From JANMDU01 sp043777675 (lineage in GTDB: Bacteria > Pseudomonadota > Gammaproteobacteria > Burkholderiales > Burkholderiaceae_C), in NCBI GenBank assembly GCA_043777675.1, contig JAYWHR010000065.1:1-64000 (forward strand): DNA of 64,000 nt. Direction: 5' to 3'. Both the position numbers and the translations under genes were made by a program. Below, in pieces: positions 6,436-14,738 of this stretch (positions are counted from its first letter, which is position 1; each line of letters begins with the position of its first letter). The notes beneath the pieces are model-generated. The model was not told the DNA's origin. It saw nothing but the letters and a program-made list of their open reading frames with translations, and did no database searches.

Positions 6436-8559
6436 TCAGATCAACAAAGGATCGACATCCACCGCAAAGCGAATCAGCCCTTTGCATTGCGGCAGCGAAC
6501 GCAGAGCACGCAACTGCGGCAACCAATTCGACAAAAAATGCTGCAAAGCGACCCGAGATGTGCTCTCCAGCAGCATTTGCGCACGCTCTACATCGGCCAC
6601 ACGCTGCATGCTCATGGGCACGGGTGGGAAAGCAGTGATTTGCTCACCCACTAAATCGCCGGCAGCCTCTTGTGCAGCTTGCAGAAATGCATGTGCCACC
6701 AGCTGAGTGCGGGCTTCGGCTCGGAGCAAGGCTTGATAGGAGAAAGGCGGTAATTGTGCCTGCGTACGCTCCTTGAGTTGTTGCGCCGCAAAGCCCGCGT
6801 AATCATGCTTGGCCAGTGATGCAAACAAGGGATGATCGGGATAGCGTGTTTGCACCCACATGTGCGCGGCGGTGGATGTTGCATCGCGCCCCGCCCGGCC
6901 GGCAGCTTGCATCAGCAGCGCAAACAATCGCTCCGGTGCGCGAAAATCGCTGGAGAATAAAGCAGCGTCTGCATCAATGGCAGCCACCAGCGTGATGCGG
7001 CGGAAATCGTGGCCTTTGGTGATCATTTGCGTGCCCACCAATACATCCACATCGCCCGAATGCACAAGAGCCAGTTGTGCTTCTAATTCACCTTTGTGTT
7101 TCGTCGTATCTGCATCAATGCGGCGGATGATGATGGGATGGCCATCCTGCCTTTTCGCATCTGCGCCAAGTGCCAAGGCCAACTGTTCTTCAATTTTTTG
7201 CGTGCCGCGCCCCACGGGTTGAATATCCATGTTGCCGCATTCAGGGCAAGCGCGTGGCACACGCTCTGTATGCCCGCAATGATGGCATCGCAATGTGCGA
7301 TCAGATTTATGAAAAACACGATAGGCGCTGCAATGCGGGCATTCGCATTTCCAGCCGCAGGCATCACAGGCGAGCACAGGCGCATAGCCGCGTCGATTGA
7401 GAAACACCAAAGATTGCTCGCCTCGCGCTATGCGCTCTTGTAGCGCGGCAATGAGTTGTGGGGCAAACAATGTGCCTCTTGCGGGTAGGCGCATGTCGGC
7501 CAATTTGAGCTTGGGCAAGCGCGCATCACCGATACGAGAAGGCATCTCTAACCTTTGGTATCTGCCAGCCTCGCAAGCTTGCCAGCTTTCCAGCGAAGGC
7601 GTGGCTGATCCGAGCATCACTTTGCAAGGTTTTTCGTTGTGCTCGGTCTCTAATTTTGCGCGCATCACCGCCAAATCTCTCGCTGAATGCCGCGCGCCAT
7701 CTTGGGATTTGTAGCTCGCATCATGCTCTTCATCCACCACAATCAATGCGAGTTGAGGCATGCTGGCAAAGATGCTCATTCGCGTGCCAAGGATGATGCG
7801 GGCTTGGCCGCTATGGGCCATCAGCCAAGCTTTGAGGCGCTGCGCAGGCGTCATCCCGCTGTGCATCGTGGCGATTTGTTCATGCGCAAATCGCTCTGAA
7901 AAACGCGATTGGAGCTGAGGCGTGAGGTTGATCTCGGGCACCATGATGAGCACTTGCGCTTTCTCATCTTCAGCCAACACCCGCGACACGCTGCGCAAAT
8001 ACACCTCCGTCTTGCCGCTGCCCGTACTGCCAAACAAAAGTGCCGGCTTCTCAGAGACTTTTTCTGAGAAGAATTGATCGATAGCCAACGATTGCTCTGC
8101 GCTAAGCGCTATTGAATTTGCAGCGCTTTCAACCTCATCGCTGGCCGCCATGGCTTGGCTCTTTCGCTTCAAGCGCTTAGCCAATTGCAGCGCATCCAGC
8201 TCACGCAATTGGGGCGGCAGCGCTGCCAACGCAACTTCGCCAAGCGAGCGCTGGTAATAGCGCGCTGAAAACTGAATTAACGCGCGCCATGCGCTATTCA
8301 GAGGCGTTATGTCGCCTAGCGCACCTTCAATCGCTTTGAGCCTCAAAGCATCGGCAACACCGTCGCTATTTCGCGGTTCGTGCTCCGCCCAAACAATGCC
8401 CAGCACTTCGCGCGTGCCCAAAGATACCCGCACCAAGCTGCCGGCAGCTAGCGGCTGCTCGGTTGTGTAACTCAGCGTGGGTGGTAAATCACTGTGCGCT
8501 GGGGCTGCCACAGCCACCTGCACAATGTTCACTTTTTGCGTGTCGGTCTTAGGGGGCAT
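6436..8559 (-). CDS. priA: primosomal protein N', replication-restart helicase PriA
   Basis: PriA recognises stalled or collapsed forks and reloads the replisome. The 707-aa product has an N-terminal DNA-binding domain (about 10-115), Walker A GSTGSGKT (177-184), the DEEHD Walker B box, and an eight-cysteine zinc region (CDACGWKCECPHC then CHHCGHTERVPRACPECG) inside the helicase core, followed by GTQMITKGHDF and QAAGRAGR. Start ATG at 8559. The linker before the helicase core (residues about 147-155, SIALSAEQ) resembles half a copy of the short interspersed element. The gene is convergent with pdeM across hairpin element P1. Confidence 0.97.
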   Translation of the reverse strand: MPPKTDTQKVNIVQVAVAAPAHSDLPPTLSYTTEQPLAAGSLVRVSLGTREVLGIVWAEHEPRNSDGVADALRLKAIEGALGDITPLNSAWRALIQFSARYYQRSLGEVALAALPPQLRELDALQLAKRLKRKSQAMAASDEVESAANSIALSAEQSLAIDQFFSEKVSEKPALLFGSTGSGKTEVYLRSVSRVLAEDEKAQVLIMVPEINLTPQLQSRFSERFAHEQIATMHSGMTPAQRLKAWLMAHSGQARIILGTRMSIFASMPQLALIVVDEEHDASYKSQDGARHSARDLAVMRAKLETEHNEKPCKVMLGSATPSLESWQACEAGRYQRLEMPSRIGDARLPKLKLADMRLPARGTLFAPQLIAALQERIARGEQSLVFLNRRGYAPVLACDACGWKCECPHCSAYRVFHKSDRTLRCHHCGHTERVPRACPECGNMDIQPVGRGTQKIEEQLALALGADAKRQDGHPIIIRRIDADTTKHKGELEAQLALVHSGDVDVLVGTQMITKGHDFRRITLVAAIDADAALFSSDFRAPERLFALLMQAAGRAGRDATSTAAHMWVQTRYPDHPLFASLAKHDYAGFAAQQLKERTQAQLPPFSYQALLRAEARTQLVAHAFLQAAQEAAGDLVGEQITAFPPVPMSMQRVADVERAQMLLESTSRVALQHFLSNWLPQLRALRSLPQCKGLIRFAVDVDPLLI
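8095..8121 (-). repeat. possible partial copy of the short interspersed element inside priA
   Basis: On the minus strand AATTCAATAGCGCTTAGCGC closely matches the first half of the element, but the ATGCCGGCTA core is absent. It encodes NSIALSAEQ in the linker ahead of the helicase domain. It may be a decayed remnant or a chance match to ordinary PriA sequence. Confidence 0.35.
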
Positions 8560-8917
8560 TTCTCAGGTTTTTATGCGAAAGGCAAGCTAAGTGCTTGATA
8601 TGTCATGGATTTGTCATCAGTCCATGGGTTCTGTGGATAACTTTGTTGATATCTTCCAAATCAATGGCGCGAACCCGCATGAAATAAGGCTTTCGACAGT
8701 TTGCCTCAAAATCATACAAAATCAAAATATTCTTTTAAATCAACCACTTAAAGGCGCTACAGCAATGGTAGCGGAATGTAATTCTATAGTTGCATTTTTT
8801 TGCACCGTAACAAGGTTTTTGTGCATAAGTGACCGCTTCTACACGCCAAAACTGTCTATTCATGTGCTAGACAAATCCCCGCAAAAGGCGTTGCAGCAAG
8901 CGCTTCGAAGAAAATAC
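8560..8917. other. 358-bp intergenic region with DnaA-box-like 9-mers and an AT-rich patch
   Basis: No credible gene is seen. TGTGGATAA (8632-8640) is a perfect inverse DnaA box, and TGTGCATAA (8820-8828) fits the relaxed TTATNCACA consensus. Between them, about 8705-8750 is strongly AT-rich. The strand-composition trend across the window argues against an origin here, so this may be only an upstream region for priA. Confidence 0.4.
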
Positions 8918-10036
8918 CTAGCTCGGCTTGCGCATACTTCTCGATTGGCTCTTCACAGCGTCAACCAAAGCAGACACATGACTTGGCGGCGTGAATTGGC
9001 TGATGCCATGGCCGAGGTTAAAAATATGCGTTTGCCCCGTGCCCGGACCCATATGCGGCGTGCCGAAATCAGCCAGCACGGCGCCTACCTCTTTCGAAAT
9101 CGCCTCGGGTGGTGCAAACAAGATATTCGGATCAATATTGCCTTGCAAGGCTTTGCCCGTGCCACGCAAGATTTTTCGTGCAGCGCCAAGGCTACACGTC
9201 CAATCGAGCCCAAGCACCTCGCAAGGCAGATCCCGCATGCTTTCCAGCCACAAGCCGCCGCCTTTGGTGAACACGATACGCGGCACGATTTGGCCCTGCG
9301 CATCTGTGCGCTTGACCTGCTGCAAGACACGCTGCGTGTAGGCCAAACTGAACTGCGCGAAAGCCGCGTGCGAGAGCGCCCCACCCCAGCTGTCAAACAC
9401 CATCACGGCCTGCGCGCCTGCATCGATCTGCGCATTGAGATAGGCAGCCACAGCGTTAGCATTCACTTCCAGAATACGATGCATCAAATCTGGCCGCGAA
9501 TACATCATGCTTTTCACGAGACGGAAATCATCGCTGCCACCGCCTTCGACCATGTAGCAAGCCAGTGTCCAAGGGCTGCCCGAAAAACCAATCAGCGGAA
9601 CGCGTTGATGGCCTCCTTGGAGCAACGCTTTGCGAATCGAGGAAACTGCATCAAACACATACTGCAGCTTGGCCATATCGGGCACTTCCAGCTTGGCAAC
9701 GCCTGCTTCATCGCGAATGGGGGAAGAAAATTTCGGGCCTTCACCCGTCTCAAACGACAGCCCCAACCCCATCGCATCGGGCACCGTCAAAATGTCAGAG
9801 AACAAAATCGCCGCGTCTAGATCGTAGCGATCTAGGGGTTGCAAAGTCACCTCAGTGGCGTAATCACGATTCGTGGCCAAGCCCATGAAGCTGCCCGCCT
9901 TGGCACGCGTGGCCTTGTATTCTGGCAAATAGCGCCCCGCTTGGCGCATCATCCACATGGGGGTATGAGGCGTAGCTAAGCCTAGGCAGGCTTGGAGGAA
10001 GGTCGGGTTGTGGAGGTTGGAGAAATCTAGTGTCAT
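8918..10036 (-). CDS. hemE: uroporphyrinogen decarboxylase
   Basis: HemE removes four carboxyl groups from uroporphyrinogen III to give coproporphyrinogen III in haem synthesis. The 372-aa product has the family signatures MWMMRQAGRYLPEY near the N-terminus, FSDILTVPDAMGLG (substrate Asp), GFSGSPWTLACYMVEGGGS and GNIDPNILF toward the C-terminus, ending with a conserved FNLGHGI segment. The frame is open further upstream, but the ATG at 10036 gives the canonical MTLDFSNLHNPTFL start. It is read in the same direction as priA and the two upstream cytochrome genes. Confidence 0.97.
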   Translation of the reverse strand: MTLDFSNLHNPTFLQACLGLATPHTPMWMMRQAGRYLPEYKATRAKAGSFMGLATNRDYATEVTLQPLDRYDLDAAILFSDILTVPDAMGLGLSFETGEGPKFSSPIRDEAGVAKLEVPDMAKLQYVFDAVSSIRKALLQGGHQRVPLIGFSGSPWTLACYMVEGGGSDDFRLVKSMMYSRPDLMHRILEVNANAVAAYLNAQIDAGAQAVMVFDSWGGALSHAAFAQFSLAYTQRVLQQVKRTDAQGQIVPRIVFTKGGGLWLESMRDLPCEVLGLDWTCSLGAARKILRGTGKALQGNIDPNILFAPPEAISKEVGAVLADFGTPHMGPGTGQTHIFNLGHGISQFTPPSHVSALVDAVKSQSRSMRKPS

Positions 10037-10106
10037 GCAGGGATTATCCGTGCCCGGCAGGCTCACGTTGACAAGCAGGCGATTTATCGCACTGAGCGCA
10101 TGCGAA

Positions 10107-11528
10107 CTACTGCAATACACCCCGCCTTTGCGCCACCACTTCTGAAGCACTCACAGCATGGGCTTGATTGCCCCAACCCGCGCGGATATAAGTGGCTACA
10201 GCAGCAATATCTTCATCGGTGAGCACATGAACGAAAGGCGGCATGCCATAGGGGTGAGGGTTGCCTAGGGTAGCGGGCGCGTAGCCGCCGGCCAAGATAA
10301 TTCGCACAAGGTTGGCACTGCTAGCTAGGCTGACGGCGCGGTTGCCCGAAAGAGCAGGAATTTTTGTAACGGATGGCGCCATGCCTGGCTGGGCAAGTGC
10401 GTCTAGCTCTTGCAGGCCTTGGCCATCTGAGCCATGGCAGGTGGCGCAATATTTGCCGAAAAGTGCAGCGCCTTGGCCAAGCAATTGCTGTGAGATTTTT
10501 GCGGCTCCCATACGTGGCGCGGGGCGCTCAGGCAGGCTTTGCAGATAAGCGGCAGCGGCATTCAAATCCTCATCGCGCCAATACTGCGTGCTCTTGGCCA
10601 CCACTTCGGCCATGGGGCCGAGAGCTGAGGCATTGTGCGTCGCGCCATTTTTGAGAAAAGCAATCACTTCGCTTCGCGGCCAATGTTGTACGCCGGCTTC
10701 CTCTTTCGCATGCAGCGATGGGGCATACCAATCTTGCATCGGCATCAGGGCGCCAGAGAGCAGGCCATCGCTGCTGGCTGCGCCCAGCGCATTGCGCTGC
10801 GCATGGCAAGCGCTGCAATGGCCGAGGCCGCTCACAAGATAGCGGCCTCTTTCCACTTCATTTTTAAAGGGTTTTGAGCCAGTAGCCGGCACAGAATATG
10901 CGTGAGAAGCTATTAATTTAGGAGTGTTCTCGATATCTCCAGCGCTAAAAAAGAGTACGCGCCACACCGCCAAAGCCAGCTGCGTGTTAAACGGAAAGCC
11001 CAGCTCATGCTCACGGCTGGCCTGCGCAACAGGCTGCACGCCGAGCTGGAAATAGGCATACAGCGCATCGCTGTCAGCGCGGCTGATTTGGGTGTAATTC
11101 GGATAAGGAAAAGCGGGGGTGAGCAAGCGGCCTTGCGCATTCACGCCGTGCTTCATGGCACGATAAAAAGCATCAGCGCTCCACGCGCCAATGCCATGCA
11201 CAGGATCAGGCGTGATGTTGCTGGCGAAGACCGCGCCAAAAGGCGTGTGAATTGCCTTCCCGCCGGCGAATGGCTCGCCGCCTCGCGCGCTGTGGCAAGC
11301 AGCGCAGTTGCCTACTCTTGCTAGATACTCGCCTTGTGCAAGAGCCACATTTTTTTCTTCACTTTTAATACTTTTTTGGGCACTAGCCGGCATATCTATT
11401 GATCTAAATGCTACTAATTCAATAGCAATCAGGCTGCACAACGTCAGCAGTAAAGCGGTAAGCGCAGCGCCTGCCACGATCAGGCAGCGCTTAGGCCATG
11501 AGGCCGTTTGCCAAAATTGCCGCTTCAT
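10107..11528 (-). CDS. membrane-anchored triheme cytochrome c
   Basis: The 473-aa product starts with an uncleaved membrane helix (about residues 15-40), then three cytochrome c domains with haem motifs CAACH (75-79), CSACH (about 232) and CATCH (about 365). Methionine ligands are likely in the PYGMPPF type segment. This fits the cytochrome subunits of alcohol, gluconate or aldehyde dehydrogenases, which pass electrons from a periplasmic dehydrogenase to the respiratory chain; no such catalytic subunit is adjacent. The start ATG at 11528 overlaps the upstream cytochrome stop by 4 nt. Two short-element copies are embedded: just after the membrane helix (residues about 34-50) and between haem domains 1 and 2 (about 203-219). 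Confidence 0.88.
   Translation of the reverse strand: MKRQFWQTASWPKRCLIVAGAALTALLLTLCSLIAIELVAFRSIDMPASAQKSIKSEEKNVALAQGEYLARVGNCAACHSARGGEPFAGGKAIHTPFGAVFASNITPDPVHGIGAWSADAFYRAMKHGVNAQGRLLTPAFPYPNYTQISRADSDALYAYFQLGVQPVAQASREHELGFPFNTQLALAVWRVLFFSAGDIENTPKLIASHAYSVPATGSKPFKNEVERGRYLVSGLGHCSACHAQRNALGAASSDGLLSGALMPMQDWYAPSLHAKEEAGVQHWPRSEVIAFLKNGATHNASALGPMAEVVAKSTQYWRDEDLNAAAAYLQSLPERPAPRMGAAKISQQLLGQGAALFGKYCATCHGSDGQGLQELDALAQPGMAPSVTKIPALSGNRAVSLASSANLVRIILAGGYAPATLGNPHPYGMPPFVHVLTDEDIAAVATYIRAGWGNQAHAVSASEVVAQRRGVLQ
10883..10922 (-). repeat. short interspersed element inside the triheme cytochrome gene, between haem domains 1 and 2
   Basis: The minus strand reads AATTAATAGCTTCTCACGCA then GTGCCGGCTACTGGC. 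In the gene frame it gives LIASHAYSVPATGSK, the same frame as the BoxR copy. Confidence 0.85.
11384..11427 (-). repeat. short interspersed element inside the triheme cytochrome gene, after the membrane anchor
   Basis: The minus strand carries GCTATTGAATTAGTAGCA and, further on, ATATGCCGGCTAGTGCCCAA. The gene reads it as IAIELVAFRSIDMPASAQK, joining the membrane helix to the first haem domain. It is the more diverged of the two copies in this gene. Confidence 0.7.
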
Positions 11529-12265
11529 TTCACGCCGCCGCATTCAAGAGGCAATGGCAGAGGCAGAGCCAATGGCATTGGCAAGGCCGCAAGATTGGGT
11601 GCTGCAGATATGACGAGTTTGGCTTGAGGCACAGACTGCGCCGCCAGCCAGGTCACCACGGCGCTCACGTCTTCAGGCGTCAGTGTGCGAGCGATGCGCG
11701 CCATGCAATCTGGCGCTTGCGCCTTGCGAATGCCAGTTTGCCAAGCGCCGAGCTGCCCGGCCATATAGTCGCGCGGCAACCCGAGCAAGCCGGGAATGCT
11801 GGGCTGGGCAGTTGCATCGCCTACCAGTGCCGCACCGTGGCAGCTGGCGCAAGCTGCAATCCCCTTGCTGGCATCGCCCCGCAAGGCCAATTGCTGGCCG
11901 CGCTGCATCACAGCAGCTGTTGTGCCACTGGGCGGCACTTGTGGCTCCGGGTAAGGTAATTGCAATTGCGCGAAATACTGAGCCATCTCCATCAAAGCCG
12001 CATCGCTTTGATGCTCCACCAAGCCCACCATCAAGCCGTAATGCCGACGGCCATCGCGGAAATTCACGAGTTGGTTGTAGAGATAAAGCGCGGGCTTGCC
12101 AGCAATACGCGGAAAATACACTTCATTGGCTGTGCGCCCCACCGTAGCCGTAGAGCCAGCGCCATGGCATGTGGTGCAGGCTTGCATCCTTTTGGCAGCG
12201 CTTTGCGCGAAGCTGGAGTTAAGTGAAAGCGCACATACGAGCGCGAAAAGAAAGAAAGAATTCAC
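11525..12265 (-). CDS. diheme cytochrome c4-like protein
   Basis: The 246-aa protein has a signal peptide (MNSFFLFALVCALSLNSSFA, cleavage near residue 21) and two c-type haem motifs, CTTCH (about residue 31) and CASCH (about 139), each followed by a Gly/Ala-rich stretch typical of cytochrome c4 tandem domains. It should be a periplasmic electron carrier. It is translationally coupled (4-nt overlap) to the triheme cytochrome downstream, so the two probably form one electron-transfer unit. No oxidase or dehydrogenase subunit is next to them. Confidence 0.85.
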   Translation of the reverse strand: MNSFFLFALVCALSLNSSFAQSAAKRMQACTTCHGAGSTATVGRTANEVYFPRIAGKPALYLYNQLVNFRDGRRHYGLMVGLVEHQSDAALMEMAQYFAQLQLPYPEPQVPPSGTTAAVMQRGQQLALRGDASKGIAACASCHGAALVGDATAQPSIPGLLGLPRDYMAGQLGAWQTGIRKAQAPDCMARIARTLTPEDVSAVVTWLAAQSVPQAKLVISAAPNLAALPMPLALPLPLPLECGGVK

Positions 12266-12309
12266 AGCCTAATGATAGCGCTGCACAAGCACCGAGGGCT
12301 CGGGCAAGG

Positions 12310-12858
12310 CTAATAACTGCGCCCTGCTTTGTAAGCGGCGTGCGCTCTGGGCGCTAGCGTCGTGGCTGCCGCAAGCCGAGCTCTGGCCTGGCCCACATGC
12401 GCATGGGTGATAGCGAGGCCCAGCGCATCGGCGGCATCTTTGCCGGGCAAGCCGGGAAGCTTCAGCAAACGCATCACCATCTCCTGCACCTGTGCCTTAG
12501 CCGCTTTACCATGCCCCGCCACAGCCTGCTTCATCTGCAAAGCCGTGTATTCAGCCACTGGCATATCCAGTGAGACCAAAGCCGTAACACAGGCGCCACG
12601 CGCTTGGCCAAGCAGCAGCGTGGCCTGCGGATTCACGTTCACAAACACAATCTCAACCGCCGTCTGCGCTGGCTGATACGTGGCGACCACTTCGCGCACA
12701 CCGTCATACAACACTTTCAAACGCGCAGGCAAATTGCCACGATCCAGATGCGTGGTGGTGATCGTGCCACTGGCGATGTATTGCAAAACGCCGCCAGAAT
12801 ACTCCAGCACGCCAAAGCCCGTGGTTTGCAAGCCAGGATCAATGCCTAAGATGCGCAT
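12310..12858 (-). CDS. ruvC: Holliday junction resolvase RuvC
   Basis: RuvC is the endonuclease that cuts Holliday junctions processed by RuvAB. The 182-aa product has the RNase H-like core: GIDPGLQTTGFGV at the N-terminus (first catalytic Asp), VEIVFVNVNPQATLLLGQARG (catalytic Glu), and KDAADALGLAITHAH near the C-terminus carrying the final acidic pair. Start is the ATG at 12858, overlapping the upstream stop as TGATG; a GTG one codon earlier is equally possible. ruvA and ruvB are not adjacent. Confidence 0.96.
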   Translation of the reverse strand: MRILGIDPGLQTTGFGVLEYSGGVLQYIASGTITTTHLDRGNLPARLKVLYDGVREVVATYQPAQTAVEIVFVNVNPQATLLLGQARGACVTALVSLDMPVAEYTALQMKQAVAGHGKAAKAQVQEMVMRLLKLPGLPGKDAADALGLAITHAHVGQARARLAAATTLAPRAHAAYKAGRSY

Positions 12859-13844
12859 CACAAATCAAAATACCAACGCACAGAATGAAAGAAGACAGGC
12901 GCCGCGAAACACAGCGCGTCCACGCGATCCAGCAGCCCTGTTGCACCCGTGACCGATGGCGCGCCGCTCCAGTTCGTCACACCCCGGTCGCGCTTTAATG
13001 CCTTCATCACCAAATGCCCCAAGCTGCCCGCCGTGCAAGCAATCAAAGCCATGCCTAGCGCCTGGCCTGGCTTAAAGGGCGTGATGCCTGCCAGCAAGCC
13101 CCCCACCAAACCGCCCGCTGCCACGCCCACTGCAAAGCTAGTCCAGGTAAAGCTCATGCTGATCAGTGGTGCACGCGGCTTTCCCTTTAGCCAGCGCTGC
13201 ATCACATGCTGCACCACCATACAAATTTGCACGGTAAACACCAAGAAAAATACGAGGAAAGCATTCTTCGCCTCATCCCAGCGCGGAAAATCAAGAAGCA
13301 ACAAAGCCGGCACATGGCTCATGCCATACACACACACCATGATGCCCCATTGCAACTTAGCGTTGCGCTCCAAAAAGCGCTGCGGATCATTGGCCAGAGC
13401 GCTCACCACGGGAATCGCCAAAAACACATAGACCGGAATAAACACCGTAAAGAGCTCAAAATGTTCAGTAATCACCAGCCAAAACTGAATCGGCAGCACG
13501 ATGAAAAAAGCCAAAATCAAGCTGCGATGATCGCCACGCCGCGTGGGCGAGAGCGTGATAAATTCGCGCAGCGCGAAAAATGCCACGATCGCAAAGAGCA
13601 CAGTAGCCACCGTCTCACCCGCCACCCAACCGATCCAAAAAACCAAGGCCACCAGCCAAGAGGTATTGAGCAAACCGACCAAGCGCTTGATCTCCAGCTC
13701 CCAAGCTTTGCCCAGCGGCGTTTCGCGCTCACGGAAAGCCAGCGCAAAGAGCACCATGGAGGCCACAAAAAGCAGGCCAAATACGATAATGAACAGCAAA
13801 CCAACTTGCTGGGAGGCGGTAAGCGTACGCAAATATTGATTCAT
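12858..13844 (-). CDS. CdsA/YnbB-like putative phosphatidate cytidylyltransferase with a divergent signature
   Basis: This 328-aa integral membrane protein has about eight hydrophobic helices. The C-terminal block LKRDRGVTNW..GATGLLDRVDALCFAAPVFF aligns with the CDP-diglyceride synthase signature, but the usual Lys-Asp after KR(x)4 is Thr-Asn and the usual His-Gly-Gly is Gly-Ala-Thr-Gly-like. It directly follows a PlsC-like acyltransferase gene (4-bp gap), a pairing that fits phosphatidate to CDP-diacylglycerol. The start ATG at 13844 has an AGAGAGG ribosome-binding site; the longer frame from 13868 overlaps plsC. Activity is uncertain because of the substitutions. Confidence 0.8.
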   Translation of the reverse strand: MNQYLRTLTASQQVGLLFIIVFGLLFVASMVLFALAFRERETPLGKAWELEIKRLVGLLNTSWLVALVFWIGWVAGETVATVLFAIVAFFALREFITLSPTRRGDHRSLILAFFIVLPIQFWLVITEHFELFTVFIPVYVFLAIPVVSALANDPQRFLERNAKLQWGIMVCVYGMSHVPALLLLDFPRWDEAKNAFLVFFLVFTVQICMVVQHVMQRWLKGKPRAPLISMSFTWTSFAVGVAAGGLVGGLLAGITPFKPGQALGMALIACTAGSLGHLVMKALKRDRGVTNWSGAPSVTGATGLLDRVDALCFAAPVFFHSVRWYFDL

Positions 13845-13848
13845 TGCG

Positions 13849-14499
13849 TTACACCTCTCTGAGCGCAATCACCGCATCGCGTGCTCTTTCGGCAAATGCT
13901 GCATGATCTTCCACCCAAGCGTCTTCGCCCTGCCCGCTGCGCTGAATTTGGATGGGTGCACCAAAAGTTACGCTGCATAACACGGGCACCGGCACCACCT
14001 CACCCTTGGGCAAAAGGCGCTGAATATTGTTGATCCATGCTGGCACCAGCACTACAAGGGGGAATTTCAACGCTAAGTTGTAAAGCCCGCTTTTAAACCG
14101 TTGCGGCAGCTCCTCGTAGCCTCGCGTACCTTCAGGAAACAAAATGATCGAATCACCATTCGCCAGCGCGTCGATCAAAGGTGCCAGCGGATCGCTTAAA
14201 TTACCAGCCGCATCAACGTTGCGCTCCCGCTCCACGTACACCGCATTGAACACTTCTCGCGTGATCCAGTGCTTAAAAGTCGTCTTCGTCCAGTAATCTC
14301 TTGCAGCAATGGGCCGCGTGATCCCGCGCAGCTCGGCGGGCAATGCTGCCCAAATCATCACTAAATCTGCATGGCTTTGGTGATTGGCAAAATAAATGCG
14401 CTGCTCGGCCTTAGGCGGGCAGCCATGCCAACGCGCTTGCGCTCCGGTGAGCACACGCACAAGGCTCAGCAAAAAGAAACCCATTAATTTAGCCAACAT
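13849..14499 (-). CDS. PlsC-like 1-acyl-glycerol-3-phosphate acyltransferase family protein
   Basis: The 216-aa protein has the acyltransferase catalytic motif NHQSHAD (H-x4-D, about residues 36-42), the glycerol-phosphate binding block FPEGTRGYEE (about 103-112) and a downstream hydrophobic LVVLVPAWI segment. The N-terminus is a likely membrane anchor. PlsC-type enzymes acylate lysophosphatidate to phosphatidate. The CdsA-like gene after it suggests a two-step phospholipid module. An ordinary housekeeping plsC may also exist elsewhere. Confidence 0.88.
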   Translation of the reverse strand: MLAKLMGFFLLSLVRVLTGAQARWHGCPPKAEQRIYFANHQSHADLVMIWAALPAELRGITRPIAARDYWTKTTFKHWITREVFNAVYVERERNVDAAGNLSDPLAPLIDALANGDSIILFPEGTRGYEELPQRFKSGLYNLALKFPLVVLVPAWINNIQRLLPKGEVVPVPVLCSVTFGAPIQIQRSGQGEDAWVEDHAAFAERARDAVIALREV

Positions 14500-14738
14500 G
14501 GCTTGATGTTACCCGTGCAGAAGCACAAGTTCTAAGAAATAAGACTGCATTTGTCTTTTTGCTTAGCGGCAACAGCCCACGAATCCGCGAAGCCGTGAGC
14601 GACAGCATTCATAATTTTTGTAGGCACACTGCCGTGCTAAATGTCACACTCCTCATCTGTTCTAGGGAGAGGCTCGTGTCAATGCACCAATGATGTTCGG
14701 TATCATCAGTCCCTAGGGTTGCCACTACTTATCTACAA
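14500..14738. other. divergent intergenic region between plsC and rfbB
   Basis: This 239-bp stretch must hold the promoters of both divergent units. I see a small hairpin around GACTGCATTTGTC (about 14547) but no -35/-10 pair convincing enough to call, and no gene. Confidence 0.4.

Noticed and set aside
6364..6706. Plus-strand frames across hairpin P1 and the priA end
   Set aside because: They arise from the repeat arms and the priA antisense strand.
8560..8917. Candidate replication origin from two DnaA boxes and an AT-rich stretch
   Set aside because: Only two boxes, no dnaA/dnaN/parAB genes nearby, and the strand-composition trend has the sign of a terminus.
5500..8917. dif site near the composition flip
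   Set aside because: No sequence resembling the proteobacterial dif consensus (CATAATGTATATTATG core) was found.
8591..9820. Long plus-strand frame (409 codons)
   Set aside because: It is the antisense shadow of hemE, which has full family signatures on the minus strand.
13206..13862. Plus-strand frame of 218 codons
   Set aside because: Antisense to the CdsA-like gene, rich in His/Gln/Lys as expected for a shadow.
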